A stretch of DNA of 7,972 nt from DASRLE01 sp964558455 (GCA_964558455.1 CAZLEE010000200.1:1-7972), one strand, 5' to 3'. Numbered from the stretch's first letter, positions 1-6,427 are shown. Numbers and translations are program-made. The notes: generated by a model from the sequence alone, not told the origin.

Positions 1-50
1 CTTTGAGCGGTTCACGCTATTTCAAGCCTCCGGCTCTGCCGGAGGTTACT
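1..50. repeat. REP-like palindromic repeat at the break in the HDOD gene
   Basis: Positions 27-34 (CCTCCGGC) and 38-45 (GCCGGAGG) form a perfect 8-bp stem around a 3-base loop, extendable by a G-T and an A-T pair. A second small hairpin (AGCG 6-9 with CGCT 15-18) lies beside it. Such GC-rich palindromes with short loops are typical of REP elements mobilised by RAYT transposases or of the ends of IS200/IS605-type elements; that assignment is inference. The recognisable HDOD coding sequence ends where this block begins, so it reads as an insertion. The left boundary is outside the window. Confidence 0.5.
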
Positions 51-389
51 GACTGAGTGGTTCCACAGACCGTTGGCTTCCGCGGCGTAACCGGGCGCGC
101 CAAATCCAATCGAATCTCCAAAACCGATGGTGCAGACAATCCGGAAAACGGCGTCGTTGCCCAGCAGGAGCAGGGCCTGGTCAACGGAGACGACCGGTTC
201 GCGCAGCGCGCAGTCGGCCGAGTTGCAGACGCGGAGCAGCTTCGCGGTCAGGACGTTGTCGCAACGCAATGTTTTGACCAGTTCGCTGCGATGGAGTTCG
301 GGTTGATTGAGCTGAACAACCATTTTGCGCGTGGTTTCGGACACGGCAGGCAAGTCCTTAACCTGTGATACTATTTCACTGGCGGTCAT
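12..389 (-). CDS. HDOD-domain protein, C-terminally truncated (probably a broken gene)
   Basis: The 125-residue product begins like a classical HDOD domain, a family related to HD phosphohydrolases but lacking their metal site and found in signalling proteins. Visible hallmarks are LPAVSETTRKMV (13-24), the region LRCDNVLTAKLLRVCNSA (41-58), the SVDQALLLLG segment (68-77) and the start of the next helix, LWNHSV (108-113). A full HDOD domain needs about 200 residues, and here homology stops at residue 113. The last 12 residues (rich in R, S and L) are read from the palindromic repeat, and a TGA follows inside it. The fold is therefore incomplete and the gene is probably inactivated. The start is ATG at 389 with only a weak GAG upstream. 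It lies about 170 bases downstream of rmuC on the same strand. Family assignment is firm; loss of function is inferred. Confidence 0.75.
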   Translation of the reverse strand: MTASEIVSQVKDLPAVSETTRKMVVQLNQPELHRSELVKTLRCDNVLTAKLLRVCNSADCALREPVVSVDQALLLLGNDAVFRIVCTIGFGDSIGFGAPGYAAEANGLWNHSVSNLRQSRRLEIA

Positions 390-473
390 AACGGTCTCAT
401 TTGTGATTCAGCATGGCGCCGGTCAAAAAAATGGCGTTCCGCAAAAAGAGACGGAGGAGCCGGTTTTCGCGCC

Positions 474-490
474 TGGGATTTCGAATCCCA
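474..490. other. perfect hairpin between rmuC and the HDOD gene
   Basis: TGGGATT (474-480) and AATCCCA (484-490) form a 7-bp stem with a TCG loop in the gap after rmuC. On the minus strand the core reads TGGGA-TTCGAAA-TCCCA, which has the shape of a tRNA T-arm, but no acceptor, D or anticodon arm can be built around it. It may be a weak, T-less terminator or processing site for the ridA-rmuC transcript. No T-run follows directly; runs of T appear on the minus strand only 25-50 bases later. Confidence 0.3.
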
Positions 491-557
491 CAGGGTTAAT
501 CGGCGGCGGCAGGCAAAACTTGAGTCTTGTCCTTGATTTCGAGCGAAATGTGCCGGG

Positions 558-1925
558 TCAGGAGGGGGGCAGGCGCAGGGCGGTATCAATCATTGGGATG
601 ACGGGCAGTTCCTTGACCGCCGCGCCGCCGCCCAGCCGGAGCAATTTCTCGCCGCTGGGCCGCACCATGCGTTCGTAGCTGCCCACCGCGTCGTTAAAGG
701 CGCTCCCGGCTTTTTCCAGTCCGGCCCGGATTTTTTCAAAGTGTTCGGTGAATTTCGCGACGCGACTGTAAAGCTCCTGGGCCGTGACCGCGATCTCGCG
801 CGCGTTCTCGGTCTGGGCGTGCTGCTGCCAACTGACGCTGACGGCGCGGAGCAGGGCGATGAGCGAGGCGGGCGTGGCCAGCATGATCTGGCGTTGCGCG
901 GCCCAGACGATCAGTTCGTGGTCGGCTTCGAGCGCGGCGCTGAAAAGCGATTCGGCGGGGAGGAACAGCACCACATAGTCCAGGGCGTGCGGATATTGGC
1001 GCGCGTAGTCCTTTTTGGCCAGGTCGCGGATGGTGTCCTTCAATTTGCCGGCATGGATGGCGAGTGCTTGGGCGCGCTTGACTGTGTCGGCTGAATCAAT
1101 GGCCTGGAGAAAATCAAGGTCCGGCACTTTTGAGTCAATTATAATCACCCGGTCGCCCGGCAAATGCACGATCAGGTCCGGCTTCTTGTCGTCCACCTGG
1201 TTTTGCTCGGTGAAATCGCAATGGGGACTCATCCCGGCCGCCTCCACCACGCGGCGCAACGTTTCCTCCCCCCACCGGCCTCGCGCCTGATTGGAGCTTA
1301 ACACGCGGCGCAGTTGCAGGGTTTCGCTGGACAAGGTCTGGCTGTTGAGGGCGAGGCCTTCCAATTGTTTCTTGACCTCGCCAAGGGTGGTGGATTGGGC
1401 GGTCTCGCTTTGTTGCAGGCGTTTTTGGTAGGTGTCCAGTTGTTCTTTCAACGGCTGGATGAGGGTGGCGATGGATTGCTGGCGTTGGGCGAGGTCGCCC
1501 TTGGCGGTTTCCTGGAATTTGGCGAAGGTCTCGTTGGCCAGTTGCAGGAATTGCGGGGCGTTCTGGCGCAGGGCGTCGGTGCTTAAGGCTTGGAAGGTCT
1601 GCCGCAAGTCGGCCAGGGCCTGATCCTGAAATTCGCGCGCGGCGCGCAGGTTGGCGGCGTGCAGTTCGCGGGTTTCGGCCAGCGTTTTTTGCGCGGCGTC
1701 GCGATTGGCTTCGGCGGTGGCGAGGGCGGTGGCGGTTTGCGTGAGTTGACCCCGGGTGGCTTCAAGGTCCTTCTCGCGTTGCTGCAGTTGCTGCCGCAAT
1801 TCATTTTCCAGGCGGTTGTCTGGCGGCAGAACGGTCTGCTTCCGCCCCATGCGGCCGAATAACCAGCCCAGAAAGCCGCCCACGGCAAACGCAACGAACG
1901 CAATGGCGAGATGGAGGAGTGTCAT
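558..1925 (-). CDS. rmuC: DNA recombination protein RmuC
   Basis: RmuC is a predicted nuclease-like protein that limits inversions between short inverted repeats; its exact reaction is unproven. The 455-residue product has the standard layout. An N-terminal membrane anchor spans about 4-24, followed by a long alpha-helical coiled coil rich in Q, E and R (about 36-210) and the RmuC domain (about 212-430). Family hallmarks are RGRWGEETLRRVVEAAGM (215-232), KPDLIVHLPGDRVIIIDSK (248-266) and FLPAESLFSAAL (321-332), then TPASLIALLRAVSVSWQQ (351-368). D250, D264 and K266 fit a PD-(D/E)xK-like core. Length is normal for the family. The ATG at 1925 overlaps the ridA stop by one base (TAATG), so translation is probably coupled to ridA; no separate Shine-Dalgarno is obvious. 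The frame is intact to the TGA at 558-560. Confidence 0.95.
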   Translation of the reverse strand: MTLLHLAIAFVAFAVGGFLGWLFGRMGRKQTVLPPDNRLENELRQQLQQREKDLEATRGQLTQTATALATAEANRDAAQKTLAETRELHAANLRAAREFQDQALADLRQTFQALSTDALRQNAPQFLQLANETFAKFQETAKGDLAQRQQSIATLIQPLKEQLDTYQKRLQQSETAQSTTLGEVKKQLEGLALNSQTLSSETLQLRRVLSSNQARGRWGEETLRRVVEAAGMSPHCDFTEQNQVDDKKPDLIVHLPGDRVIIIDSKVPDLDFLQAIDSADTVKRAQALAIHAGKLKDTIRDLAKKDYARQYPHALDYVVLFLPAESLFSAALEADHELIVWAAQRQIMLATPASLIALLRAVSVSWQQHAQTENAREIAVTAQELYSRVAKFTEHFEKIRAGLEKAGSAFNDAVGSYERMVRPSGEKLLRLGGGAAVKELPVIPMIDTALRLPPS

Positions 1926-2305
1926 TAATAATGGGCGATGATCTCGATCTCAATCTGCGCGCCGCGAGGCAGGGCGCTGACTTGCACGGTGGTGCGGGCG
2001 GGCGCGTCTTTGGTGAAGTGCATCCCGTAGGCTTCGTTCATGGCGGCGAAGTCCGCCAGGTTTGTCATATAGACGGTGGTCTTGACCACGTTGGCCATGG
2101 TTAATCCCTGATCTTGCAGGATGAGGATGAGGTTCTGCAAAACGCGGTGCGTCTGGGCGCGAATATCGCCTTTGACGAGCTGGCCGGTCAATGGATCGAC
2201 CGGCACCTGGCCGGCGCTGAAGAGAAAGTCGCCGACGCGAACGCCATGGCTGTAAGGGCCGCTCGCGGGTGCGGAAGCGGCAGGCCTGATGATTGTTTTT
2301 GTCAT
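1925..2305 (-). CDS. ridA: RidA family enamine/imine deaminase (YjgF/YER057c/UK114)
   Basis: RidA hydrolyses reactive 2-aminoacrylate and related enamine/imine intermediates released by PLP enzymes such as threonine and serine dehydratases, giving 2-ketoacids and ammonia; it acts in the cytosol as a trimer. The 126-residue product is full length and shows the family pattern: SGPYSHGV (15-22), FSAGQVPVDP (29-38), VVKTTVYMTNLADFAAMN (73-90) and the signature PARTTVQVSALPRGAQIEIE (102-121). R104 matches the essential substrate-binding arginine (R105 in E. coli RidA), and E119 matches the conserved acid (E120). Y18 and G32 are also in place, so real deaminase activity is likely. It is the first gene of a minus-strand unit with rmuC and is divergent from aroD. 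There is no Shine-Dalgarno before the ATG at 2305; a TATAAA box sits six bases upstream, which suggests a leaderless message. Confidence 0.95.
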   Translation of the reverse strand: MTKTIIRPAASAPASGPYSHGVRVGDFLFSAGQVPVDPLTGQLVKGDIRAQTHRVLQNLILILQDQGLTMANVVKTTVYMTNLADFAAMNEAYGMHFTKDAPARTTVQVSALPRGAQIEIEIIAHY

Positions 2306-2311
2306 AAATGT

Positions 2312-2317
2312 TTTATA
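2312..2317 (-). promoter_or_regulatory. possible -10 box for a leaderless ridA transcript
   Basis: On the minus strand a TATAAA hexamer ends six bases before the ridA ATG, the spacing expected when transcription starts at the A of the start codon. No Shine-Dalgarno is present. No convincing -35 hexamer lies 16-18 bases upstream (the bases there read CAAAAC/CCAAAA), so the call rests on the -10 box and its position alone. Confidence 0.3.
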
Positions 2318-2320
2318 TCG

Positions 2321-2370
2321 AAGGAGAGCTTAAAGTTTTGGGTTTATGGTTTAAAGTCTTTTCGGCATGA
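2321..2370 (+). promoter_or_regulatory. possible aroD leader: orphan Shine-Dalgarno and 10-codon reading frame
   Basis: AAGGAG at 2321-2326 is the clearest Shine-Dalgarno-like sequence near aroD, but no in-frame aroD start lies near it. Eleven bases later a TTG (2338) opens a frame coding (M)GLWFKVFSA, stopping with TGA at 2368-2370, eight bases before the aroD ATG. One Trp and two Phe in ten residues would suit an aromatic-responsive leader for a shikimate gene, but the frame is very short and uses TTG. A 7-base direct repeat TTAAAGT (2330-2336 and 2351-2357, 21 bases apart) and an inverted repeat GGCAT-G-ATGCC (2364-2374) lie in the same stretch and could instead be operator half-sites. All of this is inference. 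Confidence 0.2.
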
Positions 2371-2377
2371 TGCCCTT

Positions 2378-3046
2378 ATGAACCGCGCCAGGTTAAAGTT
2401 GGAAAACGGCCCGTTTGTGGCCGGTGTGTTGTCGTCGCTGGAAGGAAATATTCCGCTCGCAGGCGACATTGTGGAGGTGCGCCTGGACAAAATGAGGCGT
2501 CCGGCAGACTGGTTGGAGCGTTGCCGGGCTATCGAGTCGGGCGGCAAACCGGTATTGTTGACCATCCGCCTGCGCAGCGAAGGCGGCGAGTGGCCGGCGG
2601 ACGATGAGGCGCGGCTGGCTCTTTACGAACAGGGATTGGAGGCGGTGTCGGCGGTGGATGTGGAGTTGAACAGCCGGATTTGCGCGGATGTGATGCGGGC
2701 GGCCAAGAAGTTGGGCAAGGTCTGCCTGGTTTCCCTTCACGATTTTGAGAAAACGCCGCCGCTGGCGGAGTTGGGGTCAATCGTGGAGCGGGTCTGGCAA
2801 AACGGGGCCGTGCCAAAAGTGGCGACGATGCTCCGAAGCGAGGCCGATGTGCAGACGTTGCGCGCGTTGCTGGCCGCAAAACGGGCGGGGCCATTGTGTG
2901 TCATCGGAATGGGCGATGGTTGGAGGCAAACCCGGGTCGAATTCCCAAAGCTGGGATCATGCCTGACCTACGGTTACCTGGACCGCTCGACGGCTCCCGG
3001 TCAAATATCGGCGGCGGAGCTATCCCGTCAAGTGCATGCTCCGTGA
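2378..3046 (+). CDS. aroD: Type I 3-dehydroquinate dehydratase
   Basis: This enzyme converts 3-dehydroquinate to 3-dehydroshikimate through a lysine Schiff base, the third step of the shikimate pathway, in the cytosol. The 222-residue product shows all the family marks in order: VEVRLD (32-37, with E33 and R35 binding substrate), LTIRLRSEGG (61-70), SLHDFEKTPP (119-128, catalytic H121), the GAVPKVATM segment (143-151, Schiff-base K147), the G-MGDGW-QTR-EFP region (177-190) and STAPGQIS (204-211). The length is slightly below the 225-250 usual for the family. The frame is open upstream to 2114, but that part is antisense to ridA; the ATG at 2378 gives the natural N-terminus although no Shine-Dalgarno precedes it. 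It is divergent from ridA. The next gene lies on the same strand after 167 bases and appears to be transcribed separately. Confidence 0.93.
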   Translation: MNRARLKLENGPFVAGVLSSLEGNIPLAGDIVEVRLDKMRRPADWLERCRAIESGGKPVLLTIRLRSEGGEWPADDEARLALYEQGLEAVSAVDVELNSRICADVMRAAKKLGKVCLVSLHDFEKTPPLAELGSIVERVWQNGAVPKVATMLRSEADVQTLRALLAAKRAGPLCVIGMGDGWRQTRVEFPKLGSCLTYGYLDRSTAPGQISAAELSRQVHAP

Positions 3047-3047
3047 G

Positions 3048-3075
3048 TTTTTTGGCCCGACTTTAGCCTTTTTTT
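3048..3075 (+). terminator. weak T-rich terminator candidate after aroD
   Basis: Immediately after the aroD stop, a run of six T (3048-3053) is followed by GGC (3054-3056), a nine-base loop, GCC (3066-3068) and seven T (3069-3075). The stem is only 3 bp, so a classic intrinsic terminator is doubtful. The T-tract and the long gap to the next start still suggest the transcript may end or pause here. Confidence 0.2.
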
Positions 3076-3213
3076 GTATCCCCGGCGGCTTCTCCTTCGT
3101 CTAACGCTTCAGAGTACAGTCAGAATATGATTCCAAATATGAAAGCAAACGAGGAGCAGGTGTCGGTAACATCATCCGTGGCAAGCCATTCCAACCCGTT
3201 GCCGCCTCATTCC

Positions 3214-4527
3214 ATGAAACGCCGCCAGTTCCTTAAAACCGCCGCCTTCGCCGGAGCGGCGGGACTGATCCTGCCTCGCCTGAAACTTTTTGGGGCCGAT
3301 GCGCCGAGCAATAAGTTGAATATTGCCCTGATCGCCACCGGCCACCGCGCCAAGGATCATTTTGAGGTGATGTCGCGCGAAAACGTGGTCGCCATCTGCG
3401 ATGTCAACGAGAAGAATCTCGCCGCCGCCGCTGCGAAATTTCCCAAGGCGAAGCAATACGCGGATTGGCGCAAGTGTCTCGATCAAAAGGATATTGACGC
3501 CATCGTTTGCTGCACCCCCGATCACACGCATGCTTTTATCACCAACTGGGCGATGAACCGCGGCAAGCATGTCTATTGCGAAAAACCCCTCGTCAACAGC
3601 GTGGAGGAAGCCCGCGTGATCCGCGCCACCTGGCTCAAAAACAAGGACAAGCTGGCTACCCAGGTCGGCACGCAACGCCACCAGTTCAAAAATTTCAACC
3701 GCGTGCGCGAAATGATCCGCGACGGCGCCATCGGCGAATTGCAGGAGGTCAGCACTTGGGGCAACCGCAAGATGAGCAAATCCGGCTATCCGCCCGCGAA
3801 AGGCGCTCCGCCCAAATTCTTGAATTATGATTTGTGGCTCGGTCCGGCTCCTTTCCACCCTTACAACCCCGAATACATCCGCGGCGGCTGCCTGAATTGG
3901 AACATGTACTGGGATTTTGGCAGCGGCCAGGTGGGCGACATGGGCAGCCACACGATGGACTTGGCTTGGAACGCGATTGATGCCGGCCTTCCCACCTCGG
4001 CTGAAGGCAAGGGCGATCCGTTCAATCCCGAAGTGACGCCGGTCAGGCTGGAAACTTATTTCGACATCCCGGCCAATAGCTGGCGTTCGCCCATCCGTGT
4101 CTCATGGCATGAAGGCGGCGCGATACCGGAATCCCCCCATCGCTGCATCGACTTGAGCAAGATCGACCACGGCGCGTTGTTTGAGGGGAGCGAAGGTTTT
4201 CTCGTGGCCGATTTTCAGTCCCACCTGCTCTTGCCGGATGGGGTTGATGCCGACATGACTTACTACAAGCCGCGCGCCAAAGAGGCGCTGATCCCGTCCA
4301 TGGGCATTTTCCAGGAGGAATGGATCAAGGCCTGCAAGGGCAACCTCAAGACTTCCTGCAACTTTGGTTACGCCAGCGACATGATTGAAATGATGTTGCT
4401 CGGCCTGGTGGCTTATCGCGTCGGCAAGAAGATCAAATACGACGGCGCGACCGGGCTGTCCGATTGTCCCGAAGCCAACTTGCTAATGAGTCACACTTAT
4501 CGGAAGGGTTGGACCCTGAACGGATAG
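3214..4527 (+). CDS. Tat-exported Gfo/Idh/MocA family oxidoreductase
   Basis: The product is a predicted NAD(P)-dependent sugar or cyclitol oxidoreductase, exported folded through the Tat pathway. From the ATG at 3214 it has 437 residues and starts with a Tat signal (MKRRQFLK, then an Ala/Gly/Leu-rich stretch to about residue 27). The Rossmann domain follows: LNIALIATGHRAKDHF (36-51), the acidic turn AICDVNEKN (60-68) and the family hallmark CEKPLVNSVEEA (122-133), whose lysine is the usual catalytic residue. The C-terminal domain has GDMGSHTMDLAWNA (241-254) with the conserved His and Asp. The family glycine motif GxGxxG is altered to ATGHRA. The frame opens earlier, at 3127 or 3139, but those 29 codons have atypical third-position use and push the Tat motif inward, and no start has a Shine-Dalgarno. 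Substrate cannot be told from sequence. Similar exported paralogues are numerous in Verrucomicrobiota and Planctomycetota. Confidence 0.9.
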   Translation: MKRRQFLKTAAFAGAAGLILPRLKLFGADAPSNKLNIALIATGHRAKDHFEVMSRENVVAICDVNEKNLAAAAAKFPKAKQYADWRKCLDQKDIDAIVCCTPDHTHAFITNWAMNRGKHVYCEKPLVNSVEEARVIRATWLKNKDKLATQVGTQRHQFKNFNRVREMIRDGAIGELQEVSTWGNRKMSKSGYPPAKGAPPKFLNYDLWLGPAPFHPYNPEYIRGGCLNWNMYWDFGSGQVGDMGSHTMDLAWNAIDAGLPTSAEGKGDPFNPEVTPVRLETYFDIPANSWRSPIRVSWHEGGAIPESPHRCIDLSKIDHGALFEGSEGFLVADFQSHLLLPDGVDADMTYYKPRAKEALIPSMGIFQEEWIKACKGNLKTSCNFGYASDMIEMMLLGLVAYRVGKKIKYDGATGLSDCPEANLLMSHTYRKGWTLNG

Positions 4528-4539
4528 GGCAGGTGGGGA

Positions 4540-4564
4540 CGCTGAGTTCACTCCGAACTCGGCG
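4540..4564. terminator. shared hairpin between convergent genes (bidirectional terminator candidate)
   Basis: CGCTGAGTTC (4540-4549) pairs with GAACTCGGCG (4555-4564) around ACTCC, giving a 10-bp stem with a single G-T pair. It lies 13 bases after the oxidoreductase stop and contains the stop codon of the DUF2330-like gene (4548-4550), so it can serve both converging transcripts. Neither side has a T-run directly after the stem, so it may act with Rho or as a 3'-end stabiliser rather than as a full intrinsic terminator. Confidence 0.5.
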
Positions 4565-6230
4565 CGCCGATGGCATCGTAAAAAATGGCCTGGACCGCAT
4601 TGCTTCCCTGGTGGAGTTGGTAGTTGCCGGGGGAATCTTCCTCGCGGAAAAGCCCACCCGACAGGTGGTTTTCCGTTTTATAGTTGCTGACGAAGTTGGT
4701 CATCCAGACGCGGAAGTCGGCCAGATTCGTTTCCCGGGAACATAACATATCAGCACTTCTAAAGTTATCCCACGTTTGAAACGCGGGTGACCTGTGACTT
4801 CGCACCATCCGCACCTCGGTTTTTGGCAACAGACCATAGACAATGGCCGACAGGAGGACGCCGGAGCAGAGGGCAACGCTGATAATTTTAAGCGGGTGTT
4901 TCGCGCGCGCCGCGCTTCCTGGACCGAACACAAACGCGGCCAGCAGCCCGAACGCGATCAGGCCCGATCCCCAGTTAGCGGCGTAAATCATGGCTCCTTC
5001 ACGACTGAACCGGAGTGATTTCTTCTCTGAAAACAGCTTCCAGGAAATCCAGATGTCGTCGCGCATTTCGTCGGTGCTGAGTGTGGCGCTCAGTTTGGTG
5101 GCAACAGCCGAGCCGTCCACCCACTTGCGCAACAGCGGATGGGCAATCCGCAGAACATCCGGGTTGGGTTTCAAATCCTCAACGCTCATGGATTCGATGC
5201 CGTGGTGCAGGGGAAGTCTCGGATAAACGGGCATGGCGCATCGCTCCACCTTAAAATGCGGCGCGTCCGCGCGTCCGGCCCCAAACACGTAAAGCTCCAC
5301 TTGCACCGGCCCGTTATCAATCCCGGTCAAACGCATCGGATAAACGGCATTGGTGGTCTTGAACGTGAATGAAAGTGGGTGGGGAGTGGCGGTTTGCAAG
5401 GCGGGATCGTCGCGCCTGATTTTCGCTACGACAAACACCCAGCCGTCTTTGACGTAACCGGCGATGGCTTGGTCGCGGCTGGCGGGCGCGGCAAAGCCAT
5501 TGGCTTTCAACCAGCCTTGAAGCGCCGCCGGGTCGCGCGAGGAAATCGTGGCCGTGTCAAACACCCCGACCAGTTTGCGATCCAGGACGGAGACGGCGGG
5601 AGAATTGGACACGCCTCCGCCCGCCATACTCAGGGCTGGAAGCAGCAAACCAGCCAGCGTGGCGGCAATAACGATAAAAAAAGAATAGAAGAAAAGCCGG
5701 GAAGCGCACGAACCGCGATTGCGCACGTTATCCACCACGTTAAGCAGTCCCAGAAGTACCGCCACGCTTCCCATTCCCCGAAGCGGCGTTTCCCCAAAAA
5801 CAGCCAGAGCGCCGCAAAGACAGGCCAGCACGTCCCCAATGGTCATGGGCGAATTGCGCCGGACGTAGCGAAGCAGATAACCGCCGGCCAAAAGGCCCAT
5901 GAATAATCGGAAGTAATGCGGCACGTCATGCCACAAGCGGGGTTGGAAGATGCATTGCAAGGTCGGAAACAAACCTGTGCTGGCTTCCTCGATCACGGGA
6001 GGCGACGGCAGGGGCACAACCCACGCGAAATTCGTGCCGGCGCCGGTGAATCGGGTTTCGATGACCAACCGCTCGACCCCGTTGCTAAACTGGATCAAAG
6101 CGCGCTGGTCGGGAATACGCACATTGGCCGGCAGCGCATAGGAACCCATCACCATGCCATCCGCCCACCCGGAGGTTGCCGTGAACAGGAACGCCAGTAA
6201 TGTCAATAAGCGGCCCATGCGTGACTGCAT
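4548..6230 (-). CDS. DUF2330-like exported multi-spanning membrane protein
   Basis: Function unknown. Read from ATG 6230 the product has 560 residues; numbering below is from GTG 6239 (563 residues). A signal peptide spans 1-26 (LLTLLAFLF core, cut likely after SGWA). Residues 27-100 match the start of DUF2330: DQRALIQFSNGVERLVIE (44-61) and NFAWVVPLPSPPVIEE (70-85). Four hydrophobic segments then interrupt (about 109-125, 133-150, 154-170, 182-206). The family pattern resumes at VGVFDTATIS (224-233), then LQGWLKANGF (240-249), YVKDGWVFVVAKI (262-274) and ATKLSATLSTDEM (380-392). Two more membrane segments (about 418-438 and 450-471) precede a 92-residue soluble tail. Starts at GTG 6239, ATG 6230 and ATG 6218 all fit; none has a clear Shine-Dalgarno. 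It converges with the oxidoreductase gene. The DUF2330 assignment is pattern recognition and untested. Confidence 0.75.
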   Translation of the reverse strand: MQSRMGRLLTLLAFLFTATSGWADGMVMGSYALPANVRIPDQRALIQFSNGVERLVIETRFTGAGTNFAWVVPLPSPPVIEEASTGLFPTLQCIFQPRLWHDVPHYFRLFMGLLAGGYLLRYVRRNSPMTIGDVLACLCGALAVFGETPLRGMGSVAVLLGLLNVVDNVRNRGSCASRLFFYSFFIVIAATLAGLLLPALSMAGGGVSNSPAVSVLDRKLVGVFDTATISSRDPAALQGWLKANGFAAPASRDQAIAGYVKDGWVFVVAKIRRDDPALQTATPHPLSFTFKTTNAVYPMRLTGIDNGPVQVELYVFGAGRADAPHFKVERCAMPVYPRLPLHHGIESMSVEDLKPNPDVLRIAHPLLRKWVDGSAVATKLSATLSTDEMRDDIWISWKLFSEKKSLRFSREGAMIYAANWGSGLIAFGLLAAFVFGPGSAARAKHPLKIISVALCSGVLLSAIVYGLLPKTEVRMVRSHRSPAFQTWDNFRSADMLCSRETNLADFRVWMTNFVSNYKTENHLSGGLFREEDSPGNYQLHQGSNAVQAIFYDAIGAPSSE

Positions 6231-6337
6231 GTGTGACACGCCCGCCCGCCGCCGTCAATCAAGATTATTGCGCCTTTCTCTCCCATCTCCGATCATAAAT
6301 CCATTTCCTTTCCCGGCGCGGTCGGTAGCGTCGAGAC

Positions 6338-6427
6338 ATGGCCAGACGACTCATCTTCGCGCTCCTGCTTCTGGCCGGCCTTGGCCGGACGCTGGGAGCG
6401 GAACGCCGCGGCCGAGGCGGCCTGTGA
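6338..6427 (+). pseudogene. orphan signal-peptide fragment, start of a lost exported-protein gene
   Basis: From ATG 6338 the plus strand encodes 29 residues. They are a textbook Sec signal: n-region MARR, hydrophobic core LIFALLLLAGLG, c-region RTLGA with cleavage before E22. Only eight residues (ERRGRGGL) follow before TGA at 6425-6427, so there is no mature protein. The fragment sits where a gene divergent from the DUF2330-like gene would start, with about 100 bases of upstream sequence. A weak promoter (TTGCGC 6268-6273, TCATAA 6293-6298, spacing 19) is possible. Its 3' part is antisense to the end of the glycosidase gene. It is best explained as the 5' stub of a gene cut by a rearrangement around 6400-6427; a genuine tiny exported peptide or pure chance are the alternatives. 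Confidence 0.45.

Noticed and set aside
415..560. Possible tRNA gene on the minus strand around the TTCGAAA hairpin
   Set aside because: Only a T-arm shape is present; the seven bases after it have no pairing partner upstream and no D or anticodon arm can be built at the right spacing.
2114..2377. Upstream in-frame extension of AroD (88 extra codons)
   Set aside because: It is wholly antisense to the ridA coding region and promoter, has no DHQ dehydratase similarity, and the family N-terminus begins at ATG 2378.
3127..3213. Start of the oxidoreductase at 3127 or 3139
   Set aside because: Not excluded, but it would place 25-29 extra residues before the Tat motif, codon third positions are unlike the rest of the gene, and neither start has a ribosome site; ATG 3214 gives a standard Tat n-region.
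3172..3951. Long minus-strand open frame (259 codons) within the oxidoreductase gene
   Set aside because: It is the antisense shadow of a well-supported gene in a GC-rich genome, and its product (A-, V- and G-rich) shows no recognisable domain.
6375..6388. CCGGCC-TT-GGCCGG palindrome as a terminator for the glycosidase
   Set aside because: It lies inside the open frame, has only a two-base centre and no T-run on the minus strand; it was kept only as context for the rearrangement junction.
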